This document shows, one piece after another, positions 27,101 to 34,883 of a stretch of DNA of 64,000 nt. The notes under the pieces were generated by a model. The model was not told where the DNA came from and ran no database searches. It saw only the letters and a list, made by a program, of their open reading frames with translations. Made by a program: the position numbers and the translations under genes. Source of the stretch: SIG307 sp964545045 (GTDB lineage: Bacteria; Bacillota; Clostridia; Lachnospirales; Lachnospiraceae); NCBI GenBank assembly GCA_964545045.1, contig CAZJEN010000014.1, positions 1 to 64,000 on the forward strand, written 5' to 3'. The stretch's first letter is position 1. Every line of letters starts with the position of its first letter.

Positions 27101-28117
27101 CTACTCAAACTGGTAATATGGTCTAAAATAATTTCTCCATATCCAATTTCCATCATGTTTTCCTGTCCAAATCACCTCGATAGAATACTCTTTCGGCAAA
27201 TCTATCTTTGCTACACGATACTCACCTATATTTTTATCGGTGATTTCTTTTGAGGCAAACCAAAAACCGATATTATCCCAATAATACTTTTTCTCAAGAC
27301 GACTTTTTGGTAATTTATCCACTTGTGATGTATCTAACTGGCATTCAACATAAGTATTCCCATCTTCTCCATACTCATATTTTTCATCTGCAATCCAATA
27401 TAACTCCCCATCATACTGATATACATACATTCCATAGTCGGGACGATACACTCTTAAAATGCCATCCTTTACCACCATTTCCAAGTCCGTCCCTTCTACA
27501 TCAAGAGACTCAAATTCCGATGGTTCGGCATACATAAGTCTCCCTTTAGAAATATATGTTCCTGTCTGATAGGTTTGCCTCTCATCTGCTCTTCTTAAAA
27601 GGACCTCATAATTTTTTACATCCAAATCCAACTTTTTCGCTTTTATCACTGCTTCAAAACCTGTTTGTAAATAATCATATTCACACAAAAAATACTCGTT
27701 TACATCCGTCCGCTCCATGTATTCCATTTTCGGAAAATATCTTTTTCCTGATTCAATATCCTGCAAAACAATCTCAAATGCTCCTTCCGTAGCATCTTTA
27801 TCTAATTCAAAAGCAAATCCACGAAGTACAAAATCTCCATCTTCTGTTTCCGCAGAATCCACTTGATATACCCAAGAGAAATCATCTTCCCTTATATCTA
27901 AAATTCTATCTGTTCCGTAATGTTTTGCAAGGAAATACCCTCCCCAAATCAAACACAACAATCCCACACAGATCACCGCATGCCATATCGTCCTTTTCTT
28001 CTCCACACTATTCCTCCATTTCCCCATCCCTTCCGGGACAGATCCGTCAGTTCTTTTCTCGTCGTTTTTCTCTGCTTTCTTCCTGCTTTTTCCTCGAAAG
28101 ATTTTATCTCTATTCAA
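27101..28117 (-). CDS. hypothetical single-pass membrane protein in the capsule operon
   Basis: 338 residues. A highly charged basic N-terminus (about 45 residues) precedes one membrane helix AVICVGLLCLIWGGYFLA, then a beta-rich outer domain of about 270 residues with many Tyr, Asp and Trp. No catalytic motif is visible. N-in/C-out topology follows from the basic flank. The predicted start is TTG without a good ribosome site, so the true start may be further in. It lies between the Wzz-like gene and the aminotransferase, a place where co-polymerase accessory or polymer-anchoring proteins would fit. I do not recognise the family. Confidence 0.7.
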   Translation of the reverse strand: MNRDKIFRGKSRKKAEKNDEKRTDGSVPEGMGKWRNSVEKKRTIWHAVICVGLLCLIWGGYFLAKHYGTDRILDIREDDFSWVYQVDSAETEDGDFVLRGFAFELDKDATEGAFEIVLQDIESGKRYFPKMEYMERTDVNEYFLCEYDYLQTGFEAVIKAKKLDLDVKNYEVLLRRADERQTYQTGTYISKGRLMYAEPSEFESLDVEGTDLEMVVKDGILRVYRPDYGMYVYQYDGELYWIADEKYEYGEDGNTYVECQLDTSQVDKLPKSRLEKKYYWDNIGFWFASKEITDKNIGEYRVAKIDLPKEYSIEVIWTGKHDGNWIWRNYFRPYYQFE

Positions 28118-28124
28118 AACTCAT

Positions 28125-28156
28125 GCAGGAGAGACCGCCTGTGCCGTCCCTCCTGC
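28125..28156 (-). terminator. intercistronic hairpin
   Basis: An 11-bp stem with one mismatch (28125-28135 with 28146-28156) lies between the Wzz-like gene and the next gene. It may attenuate transcription or protect the upstream mRNA; the U-tract is short. Confidence 0.5.
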
Positions 28157-28171
28157 CTGCTTGTTCTCATT

Positions 28172-29605
28172 CTAATCGATTGCATCTGCTCCGGTTAACA
28201 ATACTGCCACCGGTGCCTTTCCTAAGTCCGCCAGCATCTTCCGCATACGGTAGACGCTTTCTCTTGTTGTGTAGTCCTGCTCTACCACAAGAACCACGCC
28301 GTCCGCTTCTTTAATGGTATCAATAGCCTTGTAGTCTGCCAGCGGATTGCCGCCCTCCTGGAAGCAAACCTCCTTCTGCACCTTTTCATTGTTCATCATT
28401 ACCGCATAGGTAGAGGTCGGAACCTTCGATACATCTCCTACCAGTACCAGCTTCGGCTCTTTCGTATCATAGGTAAGTTTTGCTGTCTCCGCAATTTGCT
28501 TCGCGGCTACATTGATATATTTCCCGCTCTCTTTCCGGTACACATTTCCCAAGAACCACTTTCCGATGAGACGGTCAATTCCCGTAAACAATCTCTTCTT
28601 ATCGGACTTCTTCTGAGCCGGAATCTCTGCCACATACACATTCCAGCCCTCAAACTCTTCTCTGTCCTGTACGTACTTGGACAGGATATACTTGATGCCG
28701 TGGAACAAAAGTATCGCAATACCTATGACAAGTCCGGAGAGGATCGCCATCTTAATTCCTTCCTTTACCGCATCCATTTTATCAAGAACCGGTACTTCAA
28801 TTTCCTTCTCTGCGCGTTCCCACTCCAATTGTTCAAACTGCTTTGCCGTAAGGGAAGTGTTCAAATCCGTAATCGCCTGCAAATTATTCTTCTGACTCTG
28901 CTCCAACTCGTAGTTAATCTGGGAGTAGGTGGAGTTGTTGGTGGTCAGAAGCTTAAACTCATCTACACTCTCCATAATCTCCGGCTGCTTTGCACGCATG
29001 CCCTCTTCGATCAGGGTCAGAAGAGTACGGCACTCCTCCTGGGACTTCCCCCGCACCGTAAAGTGAATCAGGAAGTTGGATGCATCCGCGGAACCGCTCA
29101 TTACCTCTCTGAGGTAACGAATCTCCATTGGGTTCTCCAGACGGTCGATGATGTACTGATACAGCTCACCGTTAGAAATATACGTACTATACACCCGGAC
29201 AATCTGGTTCGCCGGGTTCTGGTTCTGCACGGTCATGTCCGGCATAATCTGCCAGTCCGTCTCCACGAAAAAGTCCACGGAGCCTCTCCACTCGTTGTAC
29301 GGGTCAATCTCCATCAGGACAGAATTATCATTGTAATCCGTCTGCTGTACCAGAGAATCCTCGATATTCTCGATGCTCTTGCGGATGGCCTCGCCCTCCT
29401 GCTGATACAACGCCAGTTCACCCTGATACTCAATCTGACGGTTGGCAATCACCTCCGGGTCGGAGATCTTTACCATCTCCATGGCACACTTGGTACCGCC
29501 GAGCACCACAGCACCCACCAAGGCGGTCACCACCGCCGTTCTCCAATGCTTGCATGCTTTATATAATAACCGTTTTAAGTTGATTTCCTTTTCCTGTTCG
29601 TTCAT
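28172..29605 (-). CDS. Wzz-type chain-length regulator with degenerate tyrosine-kinase-like tail
   Basis: 477 residues from the ATG at 29605, chosen for GGAGG five to six bases upstream; an earlier in-frame ATG lies at the transcription start. Two membrane helices (about 21-40 and 284-302) enclose an extracytoplasmic domain with coiled-coil stretches, the polysaccharide co-polymerase layout. After the second helix comes a cytoplasmic domain resembling the BY-kinase fold (PKLVLVGDVSKVPTSTYAVM, GVVLVVEQDYTTRESV), but the Walker A Gly-Lys-Ser/Thr is absent. It would set polymer length without its own kinase activity. First gene of the 14-gene capsule operon. Confidence 0.85.
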   Translation of the reverse strand: MNEQEKEINLKRLLYKACKHWRTAVVTALVGAVVLGGTKCAMEMVKISDPEVIANRQIEYQGELALYQQEGEAIRKSIENIEDSLVQQTDYNDNSVLMEIDPYNEWRGSVDFFVETDWQIMPDMTVQNQNPANQIVRVYSTYISNGELYQYIIDRLENPMEIRYLREVMSGSADASNFLIHFTVRGKSQEECRTLLTLIEEGMRAKQPEIMESVDEFKLLTTNNSTYSQINYELEQSQKNNLQAITDLNTSLTAKQFEQLEWERAEKEIEVPVLDKMDAVKEGIKMAILSGLVIGIAILLFHGIKYILSKYVQDREEFEGWNVYVAEIPAQKKSDKKRLFTGIDRLIGKWFLGNVYRKESGKYINVAAKQIAETAKLTYDTKEPKLVLVGDVSKVPTSTYAVMMNNEKVQKEVCFQEGGNPLADYKAIDTIKEADGVVLVVEQDYTTRESVYRMRKMLADLGKAPVAVLLTGADAID

Positions 29606-29656
29606 ACTATCCTCCGCATCTTTTCTACATAAAAGGGCATAAAATCCCAATCTTTA

Positions 29657-29685
29657 TCATACCACATTTCATATCAAAACGCAAG
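29657..29685 (-). promoter_or_regulatory. promoter of the capsule operon
   Basis: TTGCGT (29680-29685), 17-base spacer, TATGAT (29657-29662), transcription starting near 29650. Confidence 0.7.
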
Positions 29686-29739
29686 TTTCCCTTAACCTTT
29701 TTTCCTGGTAATTTTTCACTATCTACCGGCAATATAAAA

Positions 29740-29761
29740 CACCGCCGAAAATCCGGCGGTG
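29740..29761 (-). terminator. terminator of the Rpn-type nuclease gene
   Basis: An 8-bp GC-rich stem (CACCGCCG with CGGCGGTG), six-base loop, followed on the minus strand by TTTTATATT. Confidence 0.85.
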
Positions 29762-29792
29762 CTGGTCATGTACAGGATTCCCCTGTACATTC

Positions 29793-30653
29793 TTAATTCA
29801 GTTGTAACTCTGCCTTCACCTGCTCATACAGCGGCCGGATAGCCTCCTCCGTCTCCTCCAGCTCATCCGCAATCTGCGAAAGAGGTTTGTTCTTGAGGAG
29901 TTTCTTGCGGATTTGAAGAAGCAACATATCTACTCTTCCTTCATTCCGTTCTCTCTGCTTATGAAATTCCACGATTTCCATTAACGCTTCGCACATACCA
30001 TCCACCTGAAACCTTTCTTTGTTCGCTCTTACCACTATATTCATCACCGACTGATACAGCATATCCTCCTGATGCGCTTTGTATTCCACAATCAACCGTT
30101 CTACATCCTGCTTTTCTTTCAAATCATTCGTCAAGCTTTTCAGCCCAAAATTCTCCTCCTCGAAAAGCCTCTTCTGTACCAGCAACTGTATCGGAAACAC
30201 CGGATCCGATATGTAATAGATGCCGGCTCCTGCTTCTGTAATTGTCCGGTGTAACACCTGTTCCAAATACTTACACATTTCTCTCGGATACCCCATACTC
30301 ACAAAAGTAATGGTCACATCCTCGGACTTAATCTCATTCACTTTACCCGTGTCGGACTTGTAAAAACAGGCATACCCGTACACCTTGAAAAAATCATCGA
30401 TGCTCAGGGAATCCGTAGGACTTTTATACTCCACGATATTATGCCCCCGGAAAATCCGTCCGATGTTTTTCCTAATCCTCCTTGCACTGTCTTTCTTAAT
30501 CACCAGCACATCCAGCTGCATAGGCTTCGTACTGAGCATATGTTCATTCTCGAAGGTCAAAAACTCTGCCTCCTCCGCCAGTTCAATCTGCAAATCAGCG
30601 TAAAATGCCGCATGCCACTGCAACAGCTTTTCTTCTTTTTTCTCGTCCCCCAT
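29793..30653 (-). CDS. Rpn-type PD-(D/E)XK nuclease family protein
   Basis: 286 residues from the ATG at 30653, whose ribosome site AGGAGG lies within the extension offered by an upstream ATG. The nuclease core shows LDVLVIKK, then HNIVEYKSPTD with the E-x-K pair. Rpn-type proteins promote recombination and DNA cleavage in vitro and are strongly expanded in gut bacteria. The last 40 residues (IRKKLLKNKPLSQIADELEE) closely match the tail of the broken nuclease at 13240-14127, although the catalytic domains differ. It has its own promoter and terminator between the capsule operon and the dehydratase gene. Confidence 0.82.
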   Translation of the reverse strand: MGDEKKEEKLLQWHAAFYADLQIELAEEAEFLTFENEHMLSTKPMQLDVLVIKKDSARRIRKNIGRIFRGHNIVEYKSPTDSLSIDDFFKVYGYACFYKSDTGKVNEIKSEDVTITFVSMGYPREMCKYLEQVLHRTITEAGAGIYYISDPVFPIQLLVQKRLFEEENFGLKSLTNDLKEKQDVERLIVEYKAHQEDMLYQSVMNIVVRANKERFQVDGMCEALMEIVEFHKQRERNEGRVDMLLLQIRKKLLKNKPLSQIADELEETEEAIRPLYEQVKAELQLN

Positions 30654-30839
30654 TTTTCCTCCTGTGTAAAACACCGGAAGTTTCTCCCCTCAGGAAACTC
30701 CTACTTTGTCATCCGAATAAAAGCATGAATTTCCCGAAGAAGCGGTATGTCGCTTGCGAACACAACATCCCACACAGATAGATTCAGACGGCAGCGTTCT
30801 CTCCTCACTGCCTTGAAAAAAGAAATATGCTTTGTTTAG

Positions 30840-30848
30840 ATTATAGCA
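30840..30848 (-). promoter_or_regulatory. extended -10 promoter of the Rpn-type nuclease gene
   Basis: TGC followed by a perfect TATAAT on the minus strand; the -35 (TTGCTT) is weak. The leader is about 180 bases long, and I see nothing in it beyond a short imperfect hairpin near 30678-30703. Confidence 0.65.
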
Positions 30849-30905
30849 TGTCGTCCAAAGAAAAGCAAGGTCTATTTTAAAGAAACTTTTTCTTCGAAAC
30901 GCAAG

Positions 30906-30940
30906 AGCGGGACTGCGCATTCCCATGCGACAGCCCCGCT
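30906..30940 (-). terminator. terminator of the dehydratase gene
   Basis: A 15-bp GC-rich stem with one bulged base and a four-base loop, nine bases after the stop. The U-tract is weak. Confidence 0.7.
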
Positions 30941-30948
30941 CAACATCT

Positions 30949-32823
30949 CTATTCTTTTCCCTTCGGCATCTTATAGGTCGGCACCAACTCTTTTACCATT
31001 GCCCTGACCTCGCCGGTCTCCTCGTATACCGCGTCCTTCAATACCGCAAGGCTGTCAAAGAACGGTTCGTCCTCCATCTCGATCGGCCTTGCCACGGAGA
31101 TACGGTCGTTTGCCGTCTTTGCCAGGCCTTCCTCTGCCATCAGACGCTCCTCGTAGAGCTTCTCACCCGGACGCAAGCCGGTATATTCAATCATAATATC
31201 TTCATTCGGCGTATATCCGGAAAGACGAATGAGGTTCTTTGCCAAATCTACAATCTTTACCGGTTCTCCCATATCCAGCACAAAAATCTCACCTCCGTGA
31301 GCAAAGGCTCCCGCCTGAAGTACCAGGGATACCGCCTCCGGTATGGTCATGAAGTAACGGATAATGTCCGGATGGGTCACCGTCACCGGACCGCCCTCTT
31401 TGATTTGCTGTTTAAACAGCGGAATTACACTGCCGTTACTGCCCAATACGTTACCGAACCGCACCGCCACAAACTCCGTCTTGGAACGACGGCTGTAGGC
31501 CTGTACAATCATCTCACAAATACGCTTGCTGGCACCCATGATGTTGGTCGGGTTAACCGCCTTATCCGTGGAAATCAATACAAAACGCTCCACGCCGTAA
31601 CGATCTGCCGCCTGTACCGTCTTTAAGGTACCGAACACGTTATTTTTAATCGCCTCGTTCGGGCTGTCCTCCATCAGCGGCACATGCTTATGAGCTGCCG
31701 CATGGAACACGATATTCGGCAAATACTGCTCGAAAATAGAGTTCATACGGTTGGTATTTCGCACCGATGCAATCAGTACCACCAGATTGAGTTTCGGGTA
31801 CTTTCTCTTCAACTCCTGCTGTATCTCATAGGCATTGTTTTCGTAAATATCAACGATAATCAGCTGCTTCGGCTTTGCTGCCGCAATCTGACGACAAAGC
31901 TCACTGCCGATGGAACCGCCGCCGCCGGTAACCAACACCACCTGATTACCCAAATAGCCTGTAATTGCGGACAAATCTACCTTTACCGGGTCTCTTCCCA
32001 AAAGGTCTTCGATTTCCACATGACGAAGCTGGCTGACGCGCACTTCCTTATTGACCAGCTGATACACACCCGGAAGGGTCTTTAACTCGCAACCGGTCTG
32101 GTTACAAATCTTTGCAATGTCCGCGATAGTTTTCTTGGAAACCGACGGCATCGCAATAATAATCTCATCAATCTGGTACCGTGCCGCCGCATCCACAATG
32201 GCATCTCGGCCGCCCACAATCTGGCACCCCTGAATGGTACGGCCCACCAAAGACGCATTATCATCGATAACGCACTCCACATGCTTATGCAAGTGATCAC
32301 TGGTCTTAAGCTCACGGATTAAGACATCCGCTGCCCCGCCGGCACCCACAACCATCACGCGGGAAATCTCTCCCCCGTGGCGTCCGTCCACCATTCTTTT
32401 CCGTATACGGCGCATAAAACGGTAGAAGAAACGAGTCACCACCGTAATAAATACCAGTACGCCTACATACAAAAACCAGTAACTGCGCGGCATATACACC
32501 TGTGCAATTGCCGACGCCAAAAGCTGCACCAGAGTGGACGTCACCGAAGCCAGCACAATCTGCTGCAGTTCGTACATGCCCACATAGCGCCATACACTGT
32601 GATACAACCGGAAAAACCAAAATATTACCAACGTCGCCAGCACATTCGGCAACATCAGCTGCCATGCATTTTCCAAATACGGCGCCTGAATCTCCTTAAA
32701 GGAGAGATTGAAGCGCAACAGAAGCGCTCCGATGGAAGATGCGATTACCGCTCCCACATCCAGCACCATAAAGAAAACCTGACGCAAAATCAGACCTTTA
32801 TCATGAATTGCTTTTTTGTTCAT
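30949..32823 (-). CDS. UDP-N-acetylglucosamine 4,6-dehydratase, membrane form (PglF/CapD-like)
   Basis: 624 residues. Four membrane helices occupy residues 10-125, then a CoA-binding-like domain (VMVVGAGGAADVLIREL) and an SDR domain with VLVTGGGGSIGSELCRQI. The active site has the PglF-type TDKAVNPTNIMGASKR, in which Met replaces the usual Tyr. It makes UDP-4-keto-6-deoxy-HexNAc, the substrate of the aminotransferase at 25878-27068. It has its own promoter and terminator, so it is regulated apart from the capsule operon and could also serve other glycans. Confidence 0.9.
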   Translation of the reverse strand: MNKKAIHDKGLILRQVFFMVLDVGAVIASSIGALLLRFNLSFKEIQAPYLENAWQLMLPNVLATLVIFWFFRLYHSVWRYVGMYELQQIVLASVTSTLVQLLASAIAQVYMPRSYWFLYVGVLVFITVVTRFFYRFMRRIRKRMVDGRHGGEISRVMVVGAGGAADVLIRELKTSDHLHKHVECVIDDNASLVGRTIQGCQIVGGRDAIVDAAARYQIDEIIIAMPSVSKKTIADIAKICNQTGCELKTLPGVYQLVNKEVRVSQLRHVEIEDLLGRDPVKVDLSAITGYLGNQVVLVTGGGGSIGSELCRQIAAAKPKQLIIVDIYENNAYEIQQELKRKYPKLNLVVLIASVRNTNRMNSIFEQYLPNIVFHAAAHKHVPLMEDSPNEAIKNNVFGTLKTVQAADRYGVERFVLISTDKAVNPTNIMGASKRICEMIVQAYSRRSKTEFVAVRFGNVLGSNGSVIPLFKQQIKEGGPVTVTHPDIIRYFMTIPEAVSLVLQAGAFAHGGEIFVLDMGEPVKIVDLAKNLIRLSGYTPNEDIMIEYTGLRPGEKLYEERLMAEEGLAKTANDRISVARPIEMEDEPFFDSLAVLKDAVYEETGEVRAMVKELVPTYKMPKGKE

Positions 32824-32899
32824 TTTATCCCTCTTCTATTTGTTCATCGGTTCTTACCGAATCCAATTTTCGACACAATTTTCTAAACCACCAATTTAT

Positions 32900-32928
32900 A
32901 TCATATCACTACCGATATAAAATAGCAA
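32900..32928 (-). promoter_or_regulatory. promoter of the PglF-like gene
   Basis: TTGCTA (32923-32928), 17-base spacer, TATGAT (32900-32905) on the minus strand. Confidence 0.7.
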
Positions 32929-32981
32929 GCAGAAAACCGACCTCATGAACAATTATTCCGGAGGCACACTTTGTCTTTTGC

Positions 32982-33569
32982 TTACCCTTCCGTACCTCTC
33001 ATACAACCGCCGCATCCTCCGCAACTCTGGCTCATACGGTTGCCGGACTCATCAAAGGCGTAAACCTCCATGCCGCCTCCGCCCTGCAGATAGTCCCCCA
33101 CCGACTCCAACAAGCATACCGCCTGGGCTGCGATTCCTTCTCCGCTGCCGGTAAAACCGAGCCCTTCCTCCGTTGTTGCCTTAATGTTTACCTGCCCTTT
33201 GGTAATTCCCAGTGCTCCCGCAATATTTTCCCGCATATCGGACAAGTACGGTGCAAATTTCGGTGCCTGGGCAATAATCGTGGCATCGATATTTCCCACC
33301 AGATAATGCTCTCCTGCCAGCAATTCTCCTACCTTCTTAAGGAGCACCATACTGGAAATGCCCGCATAGGCCGGGTCCTTGTCCGGAAAATGCTTTCCGA
33401 TGTCGCCCAGTGCCGCCGCGCCCAAAAGCGCATCCATAATCGCATGCAAAAGCACATCCGCATCCGAATGTCCCAGCAAACCCTTTTCGTACGGAATCGC
33501 CACTCCTCCTACGATCAGTGCTCTATTTTCTACCAATCGATGTACATCATATCCTGTTCCGATTCTCAT
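32982..33569 (-). CDS. ispF: 2-C-methyl-D-erythritol 2,4-cyclodiphosphate synthase with Cys-rich tail
   Basis: Catalyses cyclisation of CDP-ME-2-phosphate to MEcPP in the non-mevalonate isoprenoid pathway. The zinc ligands D8 and H10 (GYDVHRL), the loop LGHSDADVLLHAIMDALLGA, and IKATTEEGLGFTG are all present. The standard protein ends near residue 157; here about 38 residues follow, ending SQSCGGCGGCMRG with cysteines C183, C186 and C189. The extra tail could bind a metal. Start has AAGGAGG upstream. It follows mutY by 34 bases in the same operon. Confidence 0.95.
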   Translation of the reverse strand: MRIGTGYDVHRLVENRALIVGGVAIPYEKGLLGHSDADVLLHAIMDALLGAAALGDIGKHFPDKDPAYAGISSMVLLKKVGELLAGEHYLVGNIDATIIAQAPKFAPYLSDMRENIAGALGITKGQVNIKATTEEGLGFTGSGEGIAAQAVCLLESVGDYLQGGGGMEVYAFDESGNRMSQSCGGCGGCMRGTEG

Positions 33570-33603
33570 AACTGCCTCCTTTATCTTTCAAAGCATTTTC
33601 TGC

Positions 33604-34881
33604 TCAAACTTCCTCTTCCTGTTCCTCTGACTTTACGACTTCTTTTACGTAGGCCTCAAAAGCCGACGGTATCGCATAGGTATCCCGCAACTCCGAAACT
33701 GTTACGAATACCGCATCCTCCGGAGCCTTCCGCTTCCCTGTCAAAGCTTCCGCAACCGCTTTCAGCCGCTCCGGCAGGATTTCCCGGACCGTTGCAGGCG
33801 TCCTCTCCCATAAAGCCTCCCTTTCCGATGCTTCTTCCTCGTCAGACGTTCCTGCTCCGTCCGATACCTTTGCTCCCGCAGGCTCCGCCTGTATGCAGAT
33901 TCCTTCCATATGCCACTCGATATGGGAAAAAATATGCTTTGCCTTTTTCCCTTTGGTTACCGTTACCTTTATCCTATCAGCAAGCGTTTGTGATTCTGTT
34001 TGTAACCCCGCTTGCAACTCTATCTGTAGCTTCTTCTGCAGTTCTTCCGTTTCCGTACTGTTCCCCTCCGTCAGTGCATTCGGGAACTCCCAAAGCCCTG
34101 CCAGAAGTCCCTTCTTTTCCCTGCGATGCAACAGTATTTTCTCCCCGCAGGAAATTAGGTACACGGTTCGTTTTTCGATACGTCGTTCCTTTTTTCCTGA
34201 CTTCACCGGAAGCTCGGTTTCTCTGCCTTCATGAAAGGCTTTGCACAAATGCATCACCGGACACTGCTCACACAGCGGCTTGCCGTTGGGCAGACACACG
34301 GTAGCTCCCAGCTCCATGAGGGACTGGTTAAAGTCTCCGCTCCGCTTCGGCATGACACGTAACAAATCTTCCCGCACCGCCTGCTTCGTCTTGTCTTTCG
34401 CAATATCTTCTTCACTGCCGGTAATTCTGCTCAATACCCGCAGTACATTCCCGTCTACCGCCGGAAAAGGCAGTCCGAAGGCAATGGAGGAAATAGCTCC
34501 CGCCGTATAGTCTCCGATGCCTGGCAGCAAGCGGATTGCTTCATAGTCCGCCGGCATCTCGCCGCCGTACTGCTCTACCAATATCTTTGCCGCCTTTTGC
34601 ATGTTCCGGACCCGGTTATAATAGCCCAGTCCCTCCCACAGCTTTAACAACACTTCCTCTTCTGCCTCCGCCAGTGCTTTCACATCCGGCAAAGACGCCA
34701 AAAAGCGGTCATAATAGCCTCTGACCGCCTCGACTCTTGTCTGTTGTAGCATGATCTCCGACACCCACACATGGTAGGGTGTCGGATCCTCACGCCACGG
34801 TAATATTCTTCGGTTATAATCATACCAATGCAAAAGATAAGGTATTATCTCTTCCGCCTTATTACTTCCGTCTTTCTTCAC
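33604..34881 (-). CDS. mutY: A/G-specific adenine glycosylase
   Basis: Removes adenine mispaired with 8-oxoguanine. The HhH-GPD core carries E42 in SEIMLQQTRV and the catalytic Asp in AVDGNVLRVL (D143). The [4Fe-4S] cysteines are C196, C204, C207 and C213, with the seven-residue first gap usual in clostridial enzymes. A NUDIX-like C-terminal domain follows, lengthened by low-complexity charged segments. GTG start with AAGGAG whose bases are shared with the end of the upstream GH127 gene, so translation is coupled to it. Confidence 0.93.
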   Translation of the reverse strand: MKKDGSNKAEEIIPYLLHWYDYNRRILPWREDPTPYHVWVSEIMLQQTRVEAVRGYYDRFLASLPDVKALAEAEEEVLLKLWEGLGYYNRVRNMQKAAKILVEQYGGEMPADYEAIRLLPGIGDYTAGAISSIAFGLPFPAVDGNVLRVLSRITGSEEDIAKDKTKQAVREDLLRVMPKRSGDFNQSLMELGATVCLPNGKPLCEQCPVMHLCKAFHEGRETELPVKSGKKERRIEKRTVYLISCGEKILLHRREKKGLLAGLWEFPNALTEGNSTETEELQKKLQIELQAGLQTESQTLADRIKVTVTKGKKAKHIFSHIEWHMEGICIQAEPAGAKVSDGAGTSDEEEASEREALWERTPATVREILPERLKAVAEALTGKRKAPEDAVFVTVSELRDTYAIPSAFEAYVKEVVKSEEQEEEV

Positions 34882-34883
34882 CG

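Noticed and set aside
28496..29566. A 356-codon plus-strand frame opposite the Wzz-like gene
   Set aside because: Antisense shadow; no promoter or ribosome site, and the minus-strand protein has clear family features.
30690..30926. A 78-codon minus-strand frame upstream of the Rpn-type nuclease
   Set aside because: It covers the dehydratase terminator and the nuclease promoter; no ribosome site.
33306..34304. Plus-strand frame of 332 codons across ispF and mutY
   Set aside because: Both minus-strand genes are unambiguous; the product is low-complexity Pro/Leu/Arg.
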